From Domibacillus iocasae (lineage in GTDB: Bacteria > Bacillota > Bacilli > Bacillales > Domibacillaceae), in NCBI RefSeq assembly GCF_001750285.1, contig NZ_MAMP01000006.1, positions 61,654 to 125,653 on the forward strand: a stretch of DNA of 64,000 bases, given 5' to 3'. The translations under genes were made by a program, and so were the position numbers. The notes under the pieces were generated by a model, which did not search any database, was not told the DNA's origin, and saw only the letters and a program-made list of their open reading frames with translations. Every line of letters starts with the position of its first letter. The first letter of the stretch is position 1. Shown piece by piece: positions 1 to 8,691 of this stretch.

Positions 1-60
1 GCAAAATAAAAAGAAATGCCTCCTAAAAAGGGGGCTATTCTTTATTGGGGGAAATGGAGT

Positions 61-1431
61 ATGTACGACTTAATTATTCGAAACGGTACAGTTGTTACAT
101 CTAGTTCGGCACAAAAAGCGGATATTGGTGTCCAAAATGGTGTGATTGAAGAAGTATCCACAACAATTCGTATAGACGCAAAAAAAGAAATCGATGCGAC
201 AGGACTGCATATATTTCCTGGAGCGGTTGACGTACATGTTCATTTCAGCGAGCCGGGCCGCGCGGAGTGGGAAGGGTTTCGAACGGGTTCACGAATGCTT
301 GCGTCCGGAGGGATTACTACATTCGCGGATATGCCATTAAACGGCATTCCATCTACGATTGATAAAGCAGCGCTCCTTCAAAAGGCAGCAATTGGAGAAG
401 AAAAGTCACTCGTTGATTTTGCGCTCTGGGGCGGGCTTGTGCCGGGGAATTTGGGTGAGCTTGAAGGCCTGGCTGGTGCGGGTGCAATGGCCTTTAAAGC
501 CTTTATGTCTCCAACCGGCAATGCAGAATTTGAAGCGGTCGGGGATCTTGATTTGCTTGAAGGAATGAAGCGGATTGCAGAACTCGGTAAAGTGATTGCA
601 CTCCATGCGGAAAGCGGACCGGTGACAACGTTTTTAGCGGAGCAAAAACGCCGTGCAGGCCGTGTCGGTGCGGATGATTACCTGGCGACACGGCCGATTT
701 CGACGGAAGTGGAAGCGGTTGAGCGGGCGATTTATTACGCGACGCTGACAGGATGTCCGCTTCATTTTGTCCACATTAGCAGCGCGGAGGCCGTGTCGGT
801 TATTCAAAATGCGCGTGCCGAGGGTGTGAATGTGACGCTTGAAACATGCCCGCACTATTTGCTTTTATCGCATGACACGCTGAAGGAAAAAGGAGCTGTG
901 GCCAAATGTGCGCCGCCGCTTCGAGAAAAGCCGGATCAGGCAAAGCTTCGGAAGGTCATGAAAATGGGCAAAATTGATTTTTTAACCTCCGATCATTCGC
1001 CGTGTACACCGGATTTAAAAGAGATGAAAAACGGCAGCTTTTTAGATGCATGGGGCGGTATTAGCGGCGGCGGGCAGACACTTCTTGCGGCGATTCGTTT
1101 TGTAAAAGAAGAGGATATTCCGCTGACGACGGTTGCCAAGTGGACTGCTGAAAAGCCGGCGGAGCGGTTTGGCCTTGCACAACGGAAAGGGCGGATTGCG
1201 CCGGGAATGGATGCAGATTTTGCAATCGTGTCAATGGAGCAGCCGCATGTTGTGACACCGGACAATTTTTATGCAAAGCATCCGATCAGCGTGTATATGG
1301 ACGAAACGTTTCCGGCATCAGTGCAGTCTGTTTACGTCCGAGGTCGGGAAGTGTTTACAAGCGGAACGGGACCTGCTGAAGGAGCTTCTGGAAAATGGCA
1401 GGTTGATGTTGTCGGTCCTCCGGTGCTTTAA
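61..1431 (+). CDS. allB: Allantoinase (cyclic amidohydrolase)
   Basis: A 456-residue cytosolic amidohydrolase predicted to hydrolyse allantoin to allantoate in purine degradation. The metal site is visible: DVHVHF (His59, His61), the lysine of FKAFMS near residue 146 that is carbamylated in this family, ALHAES, HFVHIS, and TSDHSPC near residue 311. The chain has the length usual for AllB/PucH. The reading frame is open upstream to an ATG at 16, but the ATG at 61 follows a GGGGGA stretch at 8 nt and starts with the family-typical MYDLIIRNG. A dihydroorotase or hydantoinase is the alternative; allantoinase fits best by motif. Upstream purine genes, if any, lie outside the window. The phosphatase gene follows after 44 nt. 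Confidence 0.85.
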   Translation: MYDLIIRNGTVVTSSSAQKADIGVQNGVIEEVSTTIRIDAKKEIDATGLHIFPGAVDVHVHFSEPGRAEWEGFRTGSRMLASGGITTFADMPLNGIPSTIDKAALLQKAAIGEEKSLVDFALWGGLVPGNLGELEGLAGAGAMAFKAFMSPTGNAEFEAVGDLDLLEGMKRIAELGKVIALHAESGPVTTFLAEQKRRAGRVGADDYLATRPISTEVEAVERAIYYATLTGCPLHFVHISSAEAVSVIQNARAEGVNVTLETCPHYLLLSHDTLKEKGAVAKCAPPLREKPDQAKLRKVMKMGKIDFLTSDHSPCTPDLKEMKNGSFLDAWGGISGGGQTLLAAIRFVKEEDIPLTTVAKWTAEKPAERFGLAQRKGRIAPGMDADFAIVSMEQPHVVTPDNFYAKHPISVYMDETFPASVQSVYVRGREVFTSGTGPAEGASGKWQVDVVGPPVL

Positions 1432-1475
1432 AACAGCATTGTATGATATGCTTCTTAAAAAAGGAGTTTATCTAC

Positions 1476-2090
1476 ATGATTTACCTCGTCCGCCACGGAG
1501 AATCGAAATGGAATGCGCTTGGGCGCCTGCAGGGGCAGATGGACATTGGCTTAAGTGAGGAAGGCCGGAAACAGGCAGCGCTGCTTGGCGCTTATTTTGA
1601 GCAGGAAGGCATTTCATTTGAGTATGTGTTTTCAAGTGACTTGGACCGCGCCTTTCAAACGGCTAAGCTTGCGACGGCATGGCTGCCGGTTGAATCCATT
1701 ACGGCAAGCCGCCTGCTTAGGGAACGATTTTATGGCGAGCTGCAAGGGCAGCTGCTGAAAGAGATTTTGGAACAGGTGCCGAATTACGCGGAAAATTTCG
1801 GCATGCCGATGACGCACGGAATGGAATCGATTGAAGAGATGCAGGAGCGGATGCTAAAGGTGCTCACCTTGATTTCAAAAGAAACAAACGGAGCGCCGGC
1901 GCTTGTGGTCACCCATGGCGGCGCGGTAAACGCACTCATACATAAACTGTCGGATGGCCAGGCAGGAACGGGACACGGGAAAATTGACAACACGTCGATC
2001 ACAAGGCTGTCTTGGAACGGGAAAAAGCTGTCGATTATATCTGTGAATGAAACGTCTCATTTGGAGAATGTGAATGATACATATGAATGA
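1476..2090 (+). CDS. Histidine phosphatase family protein (phosphoglycerate mutase-like)
   Basis: A 204-residue cytosolic member of the histidine phosphatase superfamily. The N-terminal LVRHGESKWN carries the RHG phospho-acceptor histidine, and THGGAVNALIH carries the second catalytic histidine. Start chosen at ATG 1476, which follows AAGGAG by 9 nt and puts the RHG motif at its usual place near residue 5; an upstream ATG at 1443 lacks a ribosome site. The length fits the small phosphatases of this family (PhoE/CobC/YhfR types) and is shorter than glycolytic mutases, about 228-250 residues. The substrate cannot be told from sequence. It is probably cotranscribed with the allantoinase gene, with no terminator between. 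Confidence 0.8.
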   Translation: MIYLVRHGESKWNALGRLQGQMDIGLSEEGRKQAALLGAYFEQEGISFEYVFSSDLDRAFQTAKLATAWLPVESITASRLLRERFYGELQGQLLKEILEQVPNYAENFGMPMTHGMESIEEMQERMLKVLTLISKETNGAPALVVTHGGAVNALIHKLSDGQAGTGHGKIDNTSITRLSWNGKKLSIISVNETSHLENVNDTYE

Positions 2091-2093
2091 AAT

Positions 2094-2213
2094 ATGGAGA
2101 AGGAGAAACTCGCCGATACCTGCGCGAGCGGTGCTGCATTGATCGGTGGGAGCTTTCTTGATCAGGAAACGCATCATGAACCGGGTCATATCGACGGAGA
2201 GACGTATCACTAA
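2094..2213 (+). CDS. Possible 39-residue small protein, unknown
   Basis: An ATG-to-TAA frame of 40 codons directly behind the phosphatase gene. The predicted peptide is acidic and His-rich at its end (HHEPGHIDGETYH) and has no transmembrane segment. No good ribosome binding site precedes it, only a 3-nt gap from the upstream stop, so it would depend on translational coupling. It could equally be the tail of a decayed gene. I recognise no family. Confidence 0.25.
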   Translation: MEKEKLADTCASGAALIGGSFLDQETHHEPGHIDGETYH

Positions 2214-2270
2214 AAAAGAAGAAGAGGCCTAAAAAGCTGGTTATCAATGGATTGCGTTGATTTTTCATGC

Positions 2271-2386
2271 GCGAACGCCGGTATATTTCTGCTTGCGCCG
2301 ATAAAGTATATGCGAACGCCGATAAAATATTTTATCGGCGTTCATGCTTGTTATTTCAGCGCTAATTTGATTATTCCGGCGTTAGC
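2271..2386. repeat. 116-bp imperfect palindrome built from repeated units
   Basis: The two halves are imperfect inverted copies about one centre near 2328. The core at 2314-2343 is a perfect 30-bp palindrome with arm GAACGCCGATAAAAT. Each arm contains GCGAACGCCGG, then a GCGCYGA unit, then the core arm. It lies between convergent genes and holds no ORF. It can form a long cruciform or hairpin and resembles a genome-wide intergenic repeat; copy number elsewhere cannot be seen here. Confidence 0.75.
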
Positions 2387-2395
2387 AGGAAATGA

Positions 2396-2428
2396 AATAA
2401 GAAAAGGACTACCTGTGGTGGCAGTCCT
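2396..2428 (-). terminator. Rho-independent terminator of the phosphatase gene
   Basis: On the minus strand, AGGACTGCC and GGTAGTCCT form a stem (plus 2405-2413 with 2420-2428) with one mismatch, followed by a T-rich tract. It ends the leftward low-molecular-weight phosphatase transcript. Confidence 0.6.
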
Positions 2429-2488
2429 TCTTGCGTCCGTTTAAAAGGGAATGTTTTCGCTTAATTAAATGTATGTCCACCCGCAAAG

Positions 2489-2956
2489 TCAAACAAGCGA
2501 ATGCTCGGCGCGAATTTTTTTCAAAAGAGCTTCACAGCCGTCTTTCACAAGGACATACGTTTCTTGGAAATCACCAGTGTAATACGGGTCTGGCACGTCT
2601 TTTTGATGATCGGTTAAATCAAGAAACCGCATAATTTTCGGATGATCCGGCTGGCCGAGCATCTCGCGGATGTTGGAGATGTTGCTTTCATCCATGCCGA
2701 TAATGTAGTCGAATTTTTCAAAATCGGCTGTATCCAATTGCCGTCCGGACAGCCCTTCTGAAGAAATGTTATATTCTTTCAGCTTGGCCAGTGTTCCTTT
2801 ATGCGGCGGCGAGCCGATATGCCATGAGCTTGTTGCGGCGGAATCAACTGTAATGCGCCCGCTTAAGTTTTCCTTTTGCACTGCATCACGGAACATTGCT
2901 TCCGCCATAGGCGACCGGCAAATGTTGCCGAGGCAGACGAATAAAACATGAATCAT
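2489..2956 (-). CDS. Low-molecular-weight protein-tyrosine-phosphatase
   Basis: A 155-residue cytosolic phosphatase. The P-loop CLGNICRS sits at residues 8-15 (C-x5-R-S, nucleophilic Cys8), and the general acid is in PDPYYTGDF near residue 120; both are diagnostic for the LMW-PTP family. In Bacillus, members dephosphorylate protein tyrosine (YwlE-type, also phosphoarginine) or act with stress and resistance functions (YfkJ type); which applies cannot be decided. A GTG at 2965 is in frame but lies only 3 nt after the GGAG; ATG 2956, 12 nt after, is preferred and matches the family N-terminus MIHVLFVCLGN. It lies downstream of putR on the same strand with a 34-nt gap. Confidence 0.85.
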   Translation of the reverse strand: MIHVLFVCLGNICRSPMAEAMFRDAVQKENLSGRITVDSAATSSWHIGSPPHKGTLAKLKEYNISSEGLSGRQLDTADFEKFDYIIGMDESNISNIREMLGQPDHPKIMRFLDLTDHQKDVPDPYYTGDFQETYVLVKDGCEALLKKIRAEHSLV

Positions 2957-2990
2957 GGCTTTCACTCACTCCTTTTCCACTCATTATACA

Positions 2991-4220
2991 TCAATGAAGG
3001 TCCCGCTTCATAAGCTGCAAATCGATATAAAGCTGACAGCGTGTGTTAAAGTCATCAAAGTCAATCGATGCTACTTCGTCAATTTGTTTCAGCCGGTATT
3101 TGAGCGTATTTGTGTGAATAAACAGCCCTTCTGCGGTCGGCTTTATCCGGCAGTTATTCATTAAATACACGTCTATCGTTCGCAGCAGTTCAGAATGGCC
3201 ATCCGTATCTTTTTGACGGATCTTCAGCAAATCTTCGTTTACATAATGGGTGTTAAAATGGTAGTCGGAAATCGTTTCTAAATAGCGAAGAATGCCAAGG
3301 CGGCTGTATTCGACCGGCACCTCACCATTGCCATGCAAAAATTGGGCGGTTCGGCACACTTCAAGCGCTTCAAGATAGCTTTTTCGAAGCATCGTCATCG
3401 ATGAATAGCTGTTGCCGATTCCAGCATAAAGCTGGTGATCTTGAAACTGGCTTTTCACGTTTCGGGCGAGCACACGCGCACTTGAAAGCAGTACATCCGA
3501 CGTCCCGCCGAGCAAAACGGTTACCTGCAAATGATCGGTAAATACATGCGCCGGCTGATCCAGCGTATTGGCAAAAAGCAAAATCGTTTCATGCAGGTCA
3601 TCAATCGTTTCATCCTCAATCGAATCAAGTGTAAACACAGCGACGATAAATGAAGAAGGCAACGCAATATTTAATTGCGCCGCTTCCCATTTCATTTCAC
3701 TGTCGGTCCGGTACGACTGGTGAATCAGTTTCTTGAAAAAATCATTTTTCTTTTCATCACGACGCCGCGCCAGCTGCTTTTTTTTATGCAGCACCTTGCC
3801 GATATGAAGTGAAACGTCATGTAAAAAAGTAAGCTCACCCTCCGTCAGAAGCGGCTCGGTTTCCTGCACCCAAATATAACCAAGAATTTGTTCTTTGTAC
3901 TGAGTGCTGACAACAACACGCTGATTCAGCCCGATTTCTTTCATTTCTTTTACACGAAACGGCTTTGACATAGATTTCAGCTGATCGACAATGCCTTCGT
4001 CCATAAACTTTTTTAAAATGGAGGTCGTCCAGCTTTTTGAAAAAATCGTCTGCTGATTCGCCTGGTCAAACTGTTCGATGTAATACGAGCTGTACGTCAA
4101 AAGAGAAAATTGCTCGTTTTCAACAACAACAGGTTTTTTTAACACACCGCTAATGATATCAGTTATTTCATTTAAATCGTTCAGCGAGAGAATTTTTTCA
4201 AGCGGCTGGTTTAAACCCAT
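2991..4220 (-). CDS. putR: PucR/CdaR-family activator, probable proline-responsive PutR
   Basis: A 409-residue DNA-binding regulator. The C-terminus carries the PucR-type helix-turn-helix (PTAEGLFIHTNTLKYRLKQI), preceded by a GGDEF-like CdaR middle domain and an N-terminal sensor region. In B. subtilis the proline-responsive activator PutR lies directly behind putBCP in the same orientation, exactly as here, which is the main reason for the name. The start ATG at 4220 follows an AAGGAGGG site. The gene begins 12 nt after putP ends, so it is likely in the put transcript and could be autoregulated. The family assignment is firm; the proline-sensing role is inferred from context. Confidence 0.85.
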   Translation of the reverse strand: MGLNQPLEKILSLNDLNEITDIISGVLKKPVVVENEQFSLLTYSSYYIEQFDQANQQTIFSKSWTTSILKKFMDEGIVDQLKSMSKPFRVKEMKEIGLNQRVVVSTQYKEQILGYIWVQETEPLLTEGELTFLHDVSLHIGKVLHKKKQLARRRDEKKNDFFKKLIHQSYRTDSEMKWEAAQLNIALPSSFIVAVFTLDSIEDETIDDLHETILLFANTLDQPAHVFTDHLQVTVLLGGTSDVLLSSARVLARNVKSQFQDHQLYAGIGNSYSSMTMLRKSYLEALEVCRTAQFLHGNGEVPVEYSRLGILRYLETISDYHFNTHYVNEDLLKIRQKDTDGHSELLRTIDVYLMNNCRIKPTAEGLFIHTNTLKYRLKQIDEVASIDFDDFNTRCQLYIDLQLMKRDLH

Positions 4221-4232
4221 AACGGACCCTCC

Positions 4233-5705
4233 TTATTTTGATTCGTTTAACGTCCGTTCAAACTTTTCAAACTGCTGCGCTGTTTCCACAGACGGTTTTG
4301 TTAGCAAGCTGACCACGACGATTGCAAGCAAGCTGGCCGCAAAGCCGGGAATCATTTCGTATACTGTGTCTGCGAAAGGTGTTTTCGTCCATAGAACAAC
4401 GGTCACAGCACCGACAATCATGCCGGCAAGCGCTCCCCATTGGGTCATCCGCTTCCAGTACAGGCTAAGCAAAATCGCCGGGCCAAATGATGAACCGAAG
4501 CCTGCCCATGCATAGCCGACAAGGTCTAAAATTGTTTTGTTTTGTTCCCACGATAAAATAAGCGCAACGATCGAGACAATTAAAACGGCCAGGCGGCCCA
4601 AGAATACAAGCTCCCGGTCCGAAGCATCGCGACGGAAAAACGTTTTATATAAATCTTCCGTAAGCGAGCTTGATGTAACCAGCAGCTGAGACGAAATCGT
4701 ACTCATGATGGCAGCCAAAATCGCGGAAATAAGGAAGCCGGTAATGATCGGGTGAAACAAAATATCACCGAGTTCAATAAAAATCGTTTCCGGATCCGCA
4801 ATTTGCATATTATTGCTTGTGTAATAAGCAAGGCCGACAAAGCCGGTTACCATCGCACCGACTACGGAGAAAATCATCCAGCTCATGCCAATGCGGCGCG
4901 CTTTTTTAATTTCTTTCACCGACGTTATAGCCATAAAGCGAACGATAATGTGCGGCTGGCCGAAATAGCCAAGTCCCCAGGCAAAAAGGGACACAATGCC
5001 GATAAAGCTTGTACCTGTAAAAATGTTTAAAAGAGCCGGGTCTACAGAACGAACGGTATCAATCGAAGGACCGATCCCGCCAACATGCATAACTGTCACA
5101 ACCGGGACTAATACGAGTGCTAACACCATAATAATTCCCTGTACAAAGTCGGTCCAGCTGACCGCTAAAAATCCGCCGAAAAGCGTATACGCAATGACAA
5201 CACCGGCGACAATCCATAAACCGATATGGTAATCGAGGCCGAACGTAGTCTCGAACAAAACGCCTCCAGATACCATGCCAGATGAGATGTAAAAGGTGAA
5301 AAAGACGATAATAACGAGACTAGAAACGAGACGGATAATTTTTGACCGGTCTTGAAACCGATTTTCAAGATAAGCTGGAATCGTAATCGAATCTCCAGCA
5401 ATTTCCGTATACATACGCAGGCGGGGTGCCACATACAGCCAGTTCGCCCAGGCACCGAGGGTTAAGCCGATGGCGATCCACGAGGCACTGATGCCGCTTG
5501 CGTACATGGCACCGGGCAAGCCCATCATGAGCCAGCCACTCATATCGGAAGCACCAGCGGAAAGAGCTGTAACAGCAGGGCCAAGTCCGCGTCCGCCGAG
5601 CATGTAATCTGATAAGTTCGATGTTCGTTTGTACGCATAGTAGCCGATTAAGAGCATGCCGGACATGTATACAACGATCGAGACAATTAATGAAGTATCG
5701 ACCAA
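4233..5705 (-). CDS. putP: Sodium/proline symporter
   Basis: A 490-residue integral membrane transporter of the sodium:solute symporter family, predicted to import proline with Na+. About 13 hydrophobic segments are visible. SGASDMSGWLMMGLPGA near the N-terminus and GGFLAVSWTDFVQG are typical of PutP/OpuE. Start chosen at TTG 5705: it follows GAAGGGA at a good distance and gives the short N-terminus MVDTSLIVSIV expected before the first helix; the longer frame to 5798 adds residues unlike the family. It lies in the put operon between rocA and putR. OpuE, the osmoprotective proline porter, is a paralogue, but this context favours catabolic uptake. Confidence 0.9.
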   Translation of the reverse strand: MVDTSLIVSIVVYMSGMLLIGYYAYKRTSNLSDYMLGGRGLGPAVTALSAGASDMSGWLMMGLPGAMYASGISASWIAIGLTLGAWANWLYVAPRLRMYTEIAGDSITIPAYLENRFQDRSKIIRLVSSLVIIVFFTFYISSGMVSGGVLFETTFGLDYHIGLWIVAGVVIAYTLFGGFLAVSWTDFVQGIIMVLALVLVPVVTVMHVGGIGPSIDTVRSVDPALLNIFTGTSFIGIVSLFAWGLGYFGQPHIIVRFMAITSVKEIKKARRIGMSWMIFSVVGAMVTGFVGLAYYTSNNMQIADPETIFIELGDILFHPIITGFLISAILAAIMSTISSQLLVTSSSLTEDLYKTFFRRDASDRELVFLGRLAVLIVSIVALILSWEQNKTILDLVGYAWAGFGSSFGPAILLSLYWKRMTQWGALAGMIVGAVTVVLWTKTPFADTVYEMIPGFAASLLAIVVVSLLTKPSVETAQQFEKFERTLNESK

Positions 5706-5802
5706 ATAAATCCCTTCTTTCAATTGGTTTTTAGAGTAAGAAAAAGGAAAAGGCTGCTTCAATATAAATGCATATGGATGGAGGGGCGCGATAACCAAAA
5801 AA

Positions 5803-5880
5803 GTGGCGCATTTTTTAACACGAACGGTGCGATCTGGTTATATCTAGGATGTATAACGCCGTTCATTTTTTGTATCGCAC
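5803..5880. repeat. 78-bp imperfect inverted repeat between rocA and putP
   Basis: The two halves are related inverted copies: GTGGCGCA and GAACGGTG on the left are mirrored by AACGCCGTTC and TATCGCAC on the right, centred near 5842. The GAACGGYG element resembles the GAACGCCG unit of the palindrome at 2271-2386, so it may be a diverged member of the same family. No ORF is present. It lies inside the put transcript, between rocA and putP. Confidence 0.5.
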
Positions 5881-5936
5881 TGGAATGAGTGAGAAATACG
5901 CCGGAAATCTGAGGAATTGCGCCTTCCATTTAAACA

Positions 5937-5988
5937 AGAGGCGTCTCTTAAGCCGGCGATGGCAGCGTAAGAGACAGCCTCCTTTTTT
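5937..5988. terminator. Hairpin after rocA, terminator or mRNA processing element
   Basis: AGGCGTCTCTTA (5938-5950 region) pairs with TAAGAGACAGCCT (5968-5980). On the minus strand, the direction of rocA, it is followed only by CTTGTTT; on the plus strand a clean T6 follows. It starts at the rocA stop codon and may attenuate putP relative to putB and rocA. Confidence 0.5.
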
Positions 5989-7528
5989 AAAGCATTTCTG
6001 ATGTTGTTTTTGCCTGCATGTGAAGCTGGAGGTAATCAGGACCGCCGGCTTTTGAATCAGTGCCGGACATGTTGAAGCCGCCAAATGGCTGGTAGCCGAC
6101 AATCGCGCCGGTACAGCCGCGGTTAAAGTACAAGTTGCCGACATGGAATTCTTCGCGCGCTTTTTCCATGTTAAAGCGGTTTGTCGTAATGACCGCACCC
6201 GTTAAGCCGTAATCGGTATTGTTGGCAATATTAATCGCTTCATCAAAATCCGTCGCTTTTGAAAAGGCGACGACCGGGCCAAAGATTTCTTCCTGCATTA
6301 AGCGGGCATCCGGCGCCACACCCTCAACAATCGTCGGCTGAATAAAATAACCGGCTGTATCGTCCCCGGTTCCTCCGGTCACAATGCGTCCTTCTTCCTC
6401 ACCAATTTTAACATAACTCATGACTTTGTCATATGCCGCCTGATCAATAACTGGACCGACAAAATGATTATCAACCGGATTGCCGACCGTCAGTTCCTTG
6501 GTCAAGGCGATCGCTTTTTCGAGCACTTCATCGTATACATCTTCAACAATGACCGCGCGAGAGCAGGCAGAGCATTTTTGGCCGGCGAAGCCAAAAGCGG
6601 ACTGGACGATCGACTCGGCCGCAAGATCAAGGTCCGCTTCTTTATCGACAACAATCGTATCTTTGCCGCCCATTTCCGCGATGAGGCGCTTCATCCAAAT
6701 TTGGCCTTCGCTTATTTTCGATGACCGTTCAAAAATGCGCAGTCCCACGTCACGTGAGCCAGTAAATGTAATAAATCGTGTTTTCGGATGGTCAACCAGG
6801 TAATCGCCGACTTCTGCGCCGCTGCCGGGAACAAAGTTAACAACACCTGGCGGAAGTCCCGCTTCTTCTAGTACTTCCACAAACCGCGCTGCGACAATCG
6901 GTGTCGTGGAAGCCGGTTTTAATAAAACGGTGTTGCCAGTGACAATCGATGCGACCGTTGTCCCCGCCATAATCGCAAACGGGAAATTCCACGGTGAAAT
7001 AACAATGCCGACGCCGAGCGGAATGTAGCTGTATCGGTTAAATTCACCGGGACGGCTGAGCACCGGCGCACCGTTTTTAAGTTCCAGCATTTGGCGTGCG
7101 TAATACTCCATAAAGTCGATTGCTTCTGCGGTATCAATATCCGCTTCACGCCACGGCTTGCCGGCTTCTTTTGTCAGCAGCGCTGAAAATTCGTGGCGGC
7201 GTCTGCGAACGATTGCCGCTGCTTTAAACAGCACATCTGCCCGGATATCCGGCGAAACTTTTTTCCACGTTCCAAACGCGTCGGATGCGGCCTGCATTGC
7301 TTTTTCTGCCAAGCGTTGATCCGCTTTTGACACAGAACCGATGACTTCCTGTTTGTCCGCCGGGTTGAAGGAAACAATTTTTTCTTCTGTTGAGATGCGC
7401 TCTCCGCCAATCACAAGCGGGTAGTGCCCGCCAAGCCCCTTTTCCACTTTGTTAATTGCTTTTTTATAAGCAGTCTGATTTTCTTCTTTGGAAAAATCCG
7501 TAAACGGTTCATGTTTATATGGAATCAT
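5987..7528 (-). CDS. rocA: L-glutamate gamma-semialdehyde dehydrogenase (P5C dehydrogenase)
   Basis: A 513-residue NAD-dependent aldehyde dehydrogenase that oxidises glutamate-gamma-semialdehyde (from pyrroline-5-carboxylate) to glutamate, the second step of proline and arginine catabolism. The catalytic cysteine is in [10 protein letters not shown] near residue 319, the general base in LIAEMGGKD, and the NAD site in [10 protein letters not shown] and FTGSRDVG. The N-terminal extension with [11 protein letters not shown] is typical of RocA/PutC. ATG 7528 is used: GAGGAG lies 8 nt upstream, while the in-frame GTG at 7537 overlaps it. It sits 15 nt behind putB. Its B. subtilis counterpart in this operon is named putC; rocA is the paralogue. 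Confidence 0.93.
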   Translation of the reverse strand: MIPYKHEPFTDFSKEENQTAYKKAINKVEKGLGGHYPLVIGGERISTEEKIVSFNPADKQEVIGSVSKADQRLAEKAMQAASDAFGTWKKVSPDIRADVLFKAAAIVRRRRHEFSALLTKEAGKPWREADIDTAEAIDFMEYYARQMLELKNGAPVLSRPGEFNRYSYIPLGVGIVISPWNFPFAIMAGTTVASIVTGNTVLLKPASTTPIVAARFVEVLEEAGLPPGVVNFVPGSGAEVGDYLVDHPKTRFITFTGSRDVGLRIFERSSKISEGQIWMKRLIAEMGGKDTIVVDKEADLDLAAESIVQSAFGFAGQKCSACSRAVIVEDVYDEVLEKAIALTKELTVGNPVDNHFVGPVIDQAAYDKVMSYVKIGEEEGRIVTGGTGDDTAGYFIQPTIVEGVAPDARLMQEEIFGPVVAFSKATDFDEAINIANNTDYGLTGAVITTNRFNMEKAREEFHVGNLYFNRGCTGAIVGYQPFGGFNMSGTDSKAGGPDYLQLHMQAKTTSEML

Positions 7529-7543
7529 AAAAATCACTCCTCG

Positions 7544-8461
7544 TTATTTTTGGATGATGCCTTTAAAAGCGAAGGCAATATTTGCGGGCCGTTCCGCCAG
7601 CCGTCTCATAAAATATCCGTACCAGTCCATGCCGTATGGGACGTAGACGCGGACACGATAGCCTTGTTTAACAAGTGCCTGCTGTAAGTTCGTGCGCATA
7701 CCGTACAGCATTTGAAATTCAAACTGGTCCAGCGGAATATGATGTTTCCGCTGCATCGTTTTGGTAAATTCGATCATGTTTTCATCATGCGTCGCAATGC
7801 CGGTATAGTTGCCGGCAAGCAGGCTTTTTTCAATGAGCTTCATATAGTTGGTGTCTACGTCCGCTTTGTCCGGAAAGGCATGCTTAGGGCTTTCTTTATA
7901 AGCGCCTTTGACGAGGCGTAAAAATGGCTTCATTTTGCTTAACTCAGCAAGGTCCTGCTCTGTTCGGTATAAATATGCCTGCAGCACCGTGCTGATATTT
8001 TTATAAAGATCTTTGAATTGTTTAAACAAATCGATTGTCGCCTGGCAGCGGGTGACATCTTCCATATCAATCGTGACCATAATATCGTATTGCTCCGCAG
8101 TCTCTAAAATTCGTGTCATGTTCTGTACGACAAGATTCCGGTCGATATCAAGGCCAAGTGATGTCATTTTCAGCGACACGTGGGAGTCAAGCTTTTCAGT
8201 GTAAATCATTTTAATCGTTTCAATGCATTCCTCGGTCCGTTCGGCTGCTATTTCAGGAGAGTCCACAAATTCACCAAGATGGTCAACTGTAACAGATAAG
8301 CCTTGCGTGTTTAATGCTTTAATACAGGCGATGGAACTCGCAAAATCAGTTCCGCCAATAATTTTACCGGTGGCGAAGTGGCTGCATCTGTTTTTAGCCA
8401 ATTGGTTTAGTGTTTTGTTTTTAGAAAGAAATAAAAAAAAATCTCTCGTCACCGCTTCCAT
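7544..8461 (-). CDS. putB: Proline dehydrogenase
   Basis: A 305-residue FAD-dependent monofunctional proline dehydrogenase giving pyrroline-5-carboxylate, the first step of proline use. The TIM-barrel ends with the substrate-binding helix motif YVPYGMDWYGYFMRRLAERP, and FQMLYGMR and RLVKGAYKE are family signatures. ATG 8461 follows TTAGGAGGTG by 6 nt; the in-frame GTG at 8470 is part of that ribosome site. It is the first gene of the leftward putB-rocA-putP-putR operon and faces recQ across a 230-bp intergenic region with the promoter and cre box. The length matches B. subtilis PutB/FadM, about 303 residues. Confidence 0.93.
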   Translation of the reverse strand: MEAVTRDFFLFLSKNKTLNQLAKNRCSHFATGKIIGGTDFASSIACIKALNTQGLSVTVDHLGEFVDSPEIAAERTEECIETIKMIYTEKLDSHVSLKMTSLGLDIDRNLVVQNMTRILETAEQYDIMVTIDMEDVTRCQATIDLFKQFKDLYKNISTVLQAYLYRTEQDLAELSKMKPFLRLVKGAYKESPKHAFPDKADVDTNYMKLIEKSLLAGNYTGIATHDENMIEFTKTMQRKHHIPLDQFEFQMLYGMRTNLQQALVKQGYRVRVYVPYGMDWYGYFMRRLAERPANIAFAFKGIIQK

Positions 8462-8499
8462 AAAAAGCACCTCCTAAACGGAATGATGTCCTTATTCAT

Positions 8500-8528
8500 A
8501 CTGTATGCTCGTTTCAGTATATTCACAA
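8500..8528 (-). promoter_or_regulatory. Candidate SigA promoter of the put operon
   Basis: On the minus strand, TTGTGA (plus 8523-8528) and TACAGT (plus 8500-8505) are 17 nt apart, 39 nt upstream of putB. An ATACTG/CAGTAT inverted repeat overlaps the -10 region. No transcript data are available; the weak hexamers suit an activator-dependent promoter. Confidence 0.5.
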
Positions 8529-8548
8529 TGTGGAAGGAAGCTAAAAAT

Positions 8549-8562
8549 GTAAGCGCTCTATT
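8549..8562. promoter_or_regulatory. cre-like CcpA site upstream of putB
   Basis: TGTAAGCGCTCTAT matches the cre consensus TGWNANCGNTNWCA at all but the last two positions. It lies about 20 bp upstream of the predicted put -35 box and suggests carbon catabolite control of proline use. Confidence 0.4.
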
Positions 8563-8656
8563 GTGGGTGGGTGACAATCACTTTTCGTTTTTCAAATAAT
8601 CCTGGTTTCAGACGGCTTATACTTGTCGGGCCTGAACGTCCGCCTTGTACTTTTTG

Positions 8657-8665
8657 TGCTACAAT
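8657..8665 (+). promoter_or_regulatory. Extended -10 promoter of recQ
   Basis: TGCTACAAT is an extended -10 element (TGn then TACAAT). No good -35 lies 17 nt upstream, as is common for extended -10 promoters. It precedes the recQ ribosome site GAGAGGTG and ATG at 8692. Confidence 0.45.
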
Positions 8666-8691
8666 GAAAGAAAAAACAGAGAGGTGTTTTC

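Noticed and set aside
4153-4515. 120-residue plus-strand frame over the putR-putP junction
   Set aside because: Antisense to two certain genes; Ser/Thr/Pro-rich shadow composition.
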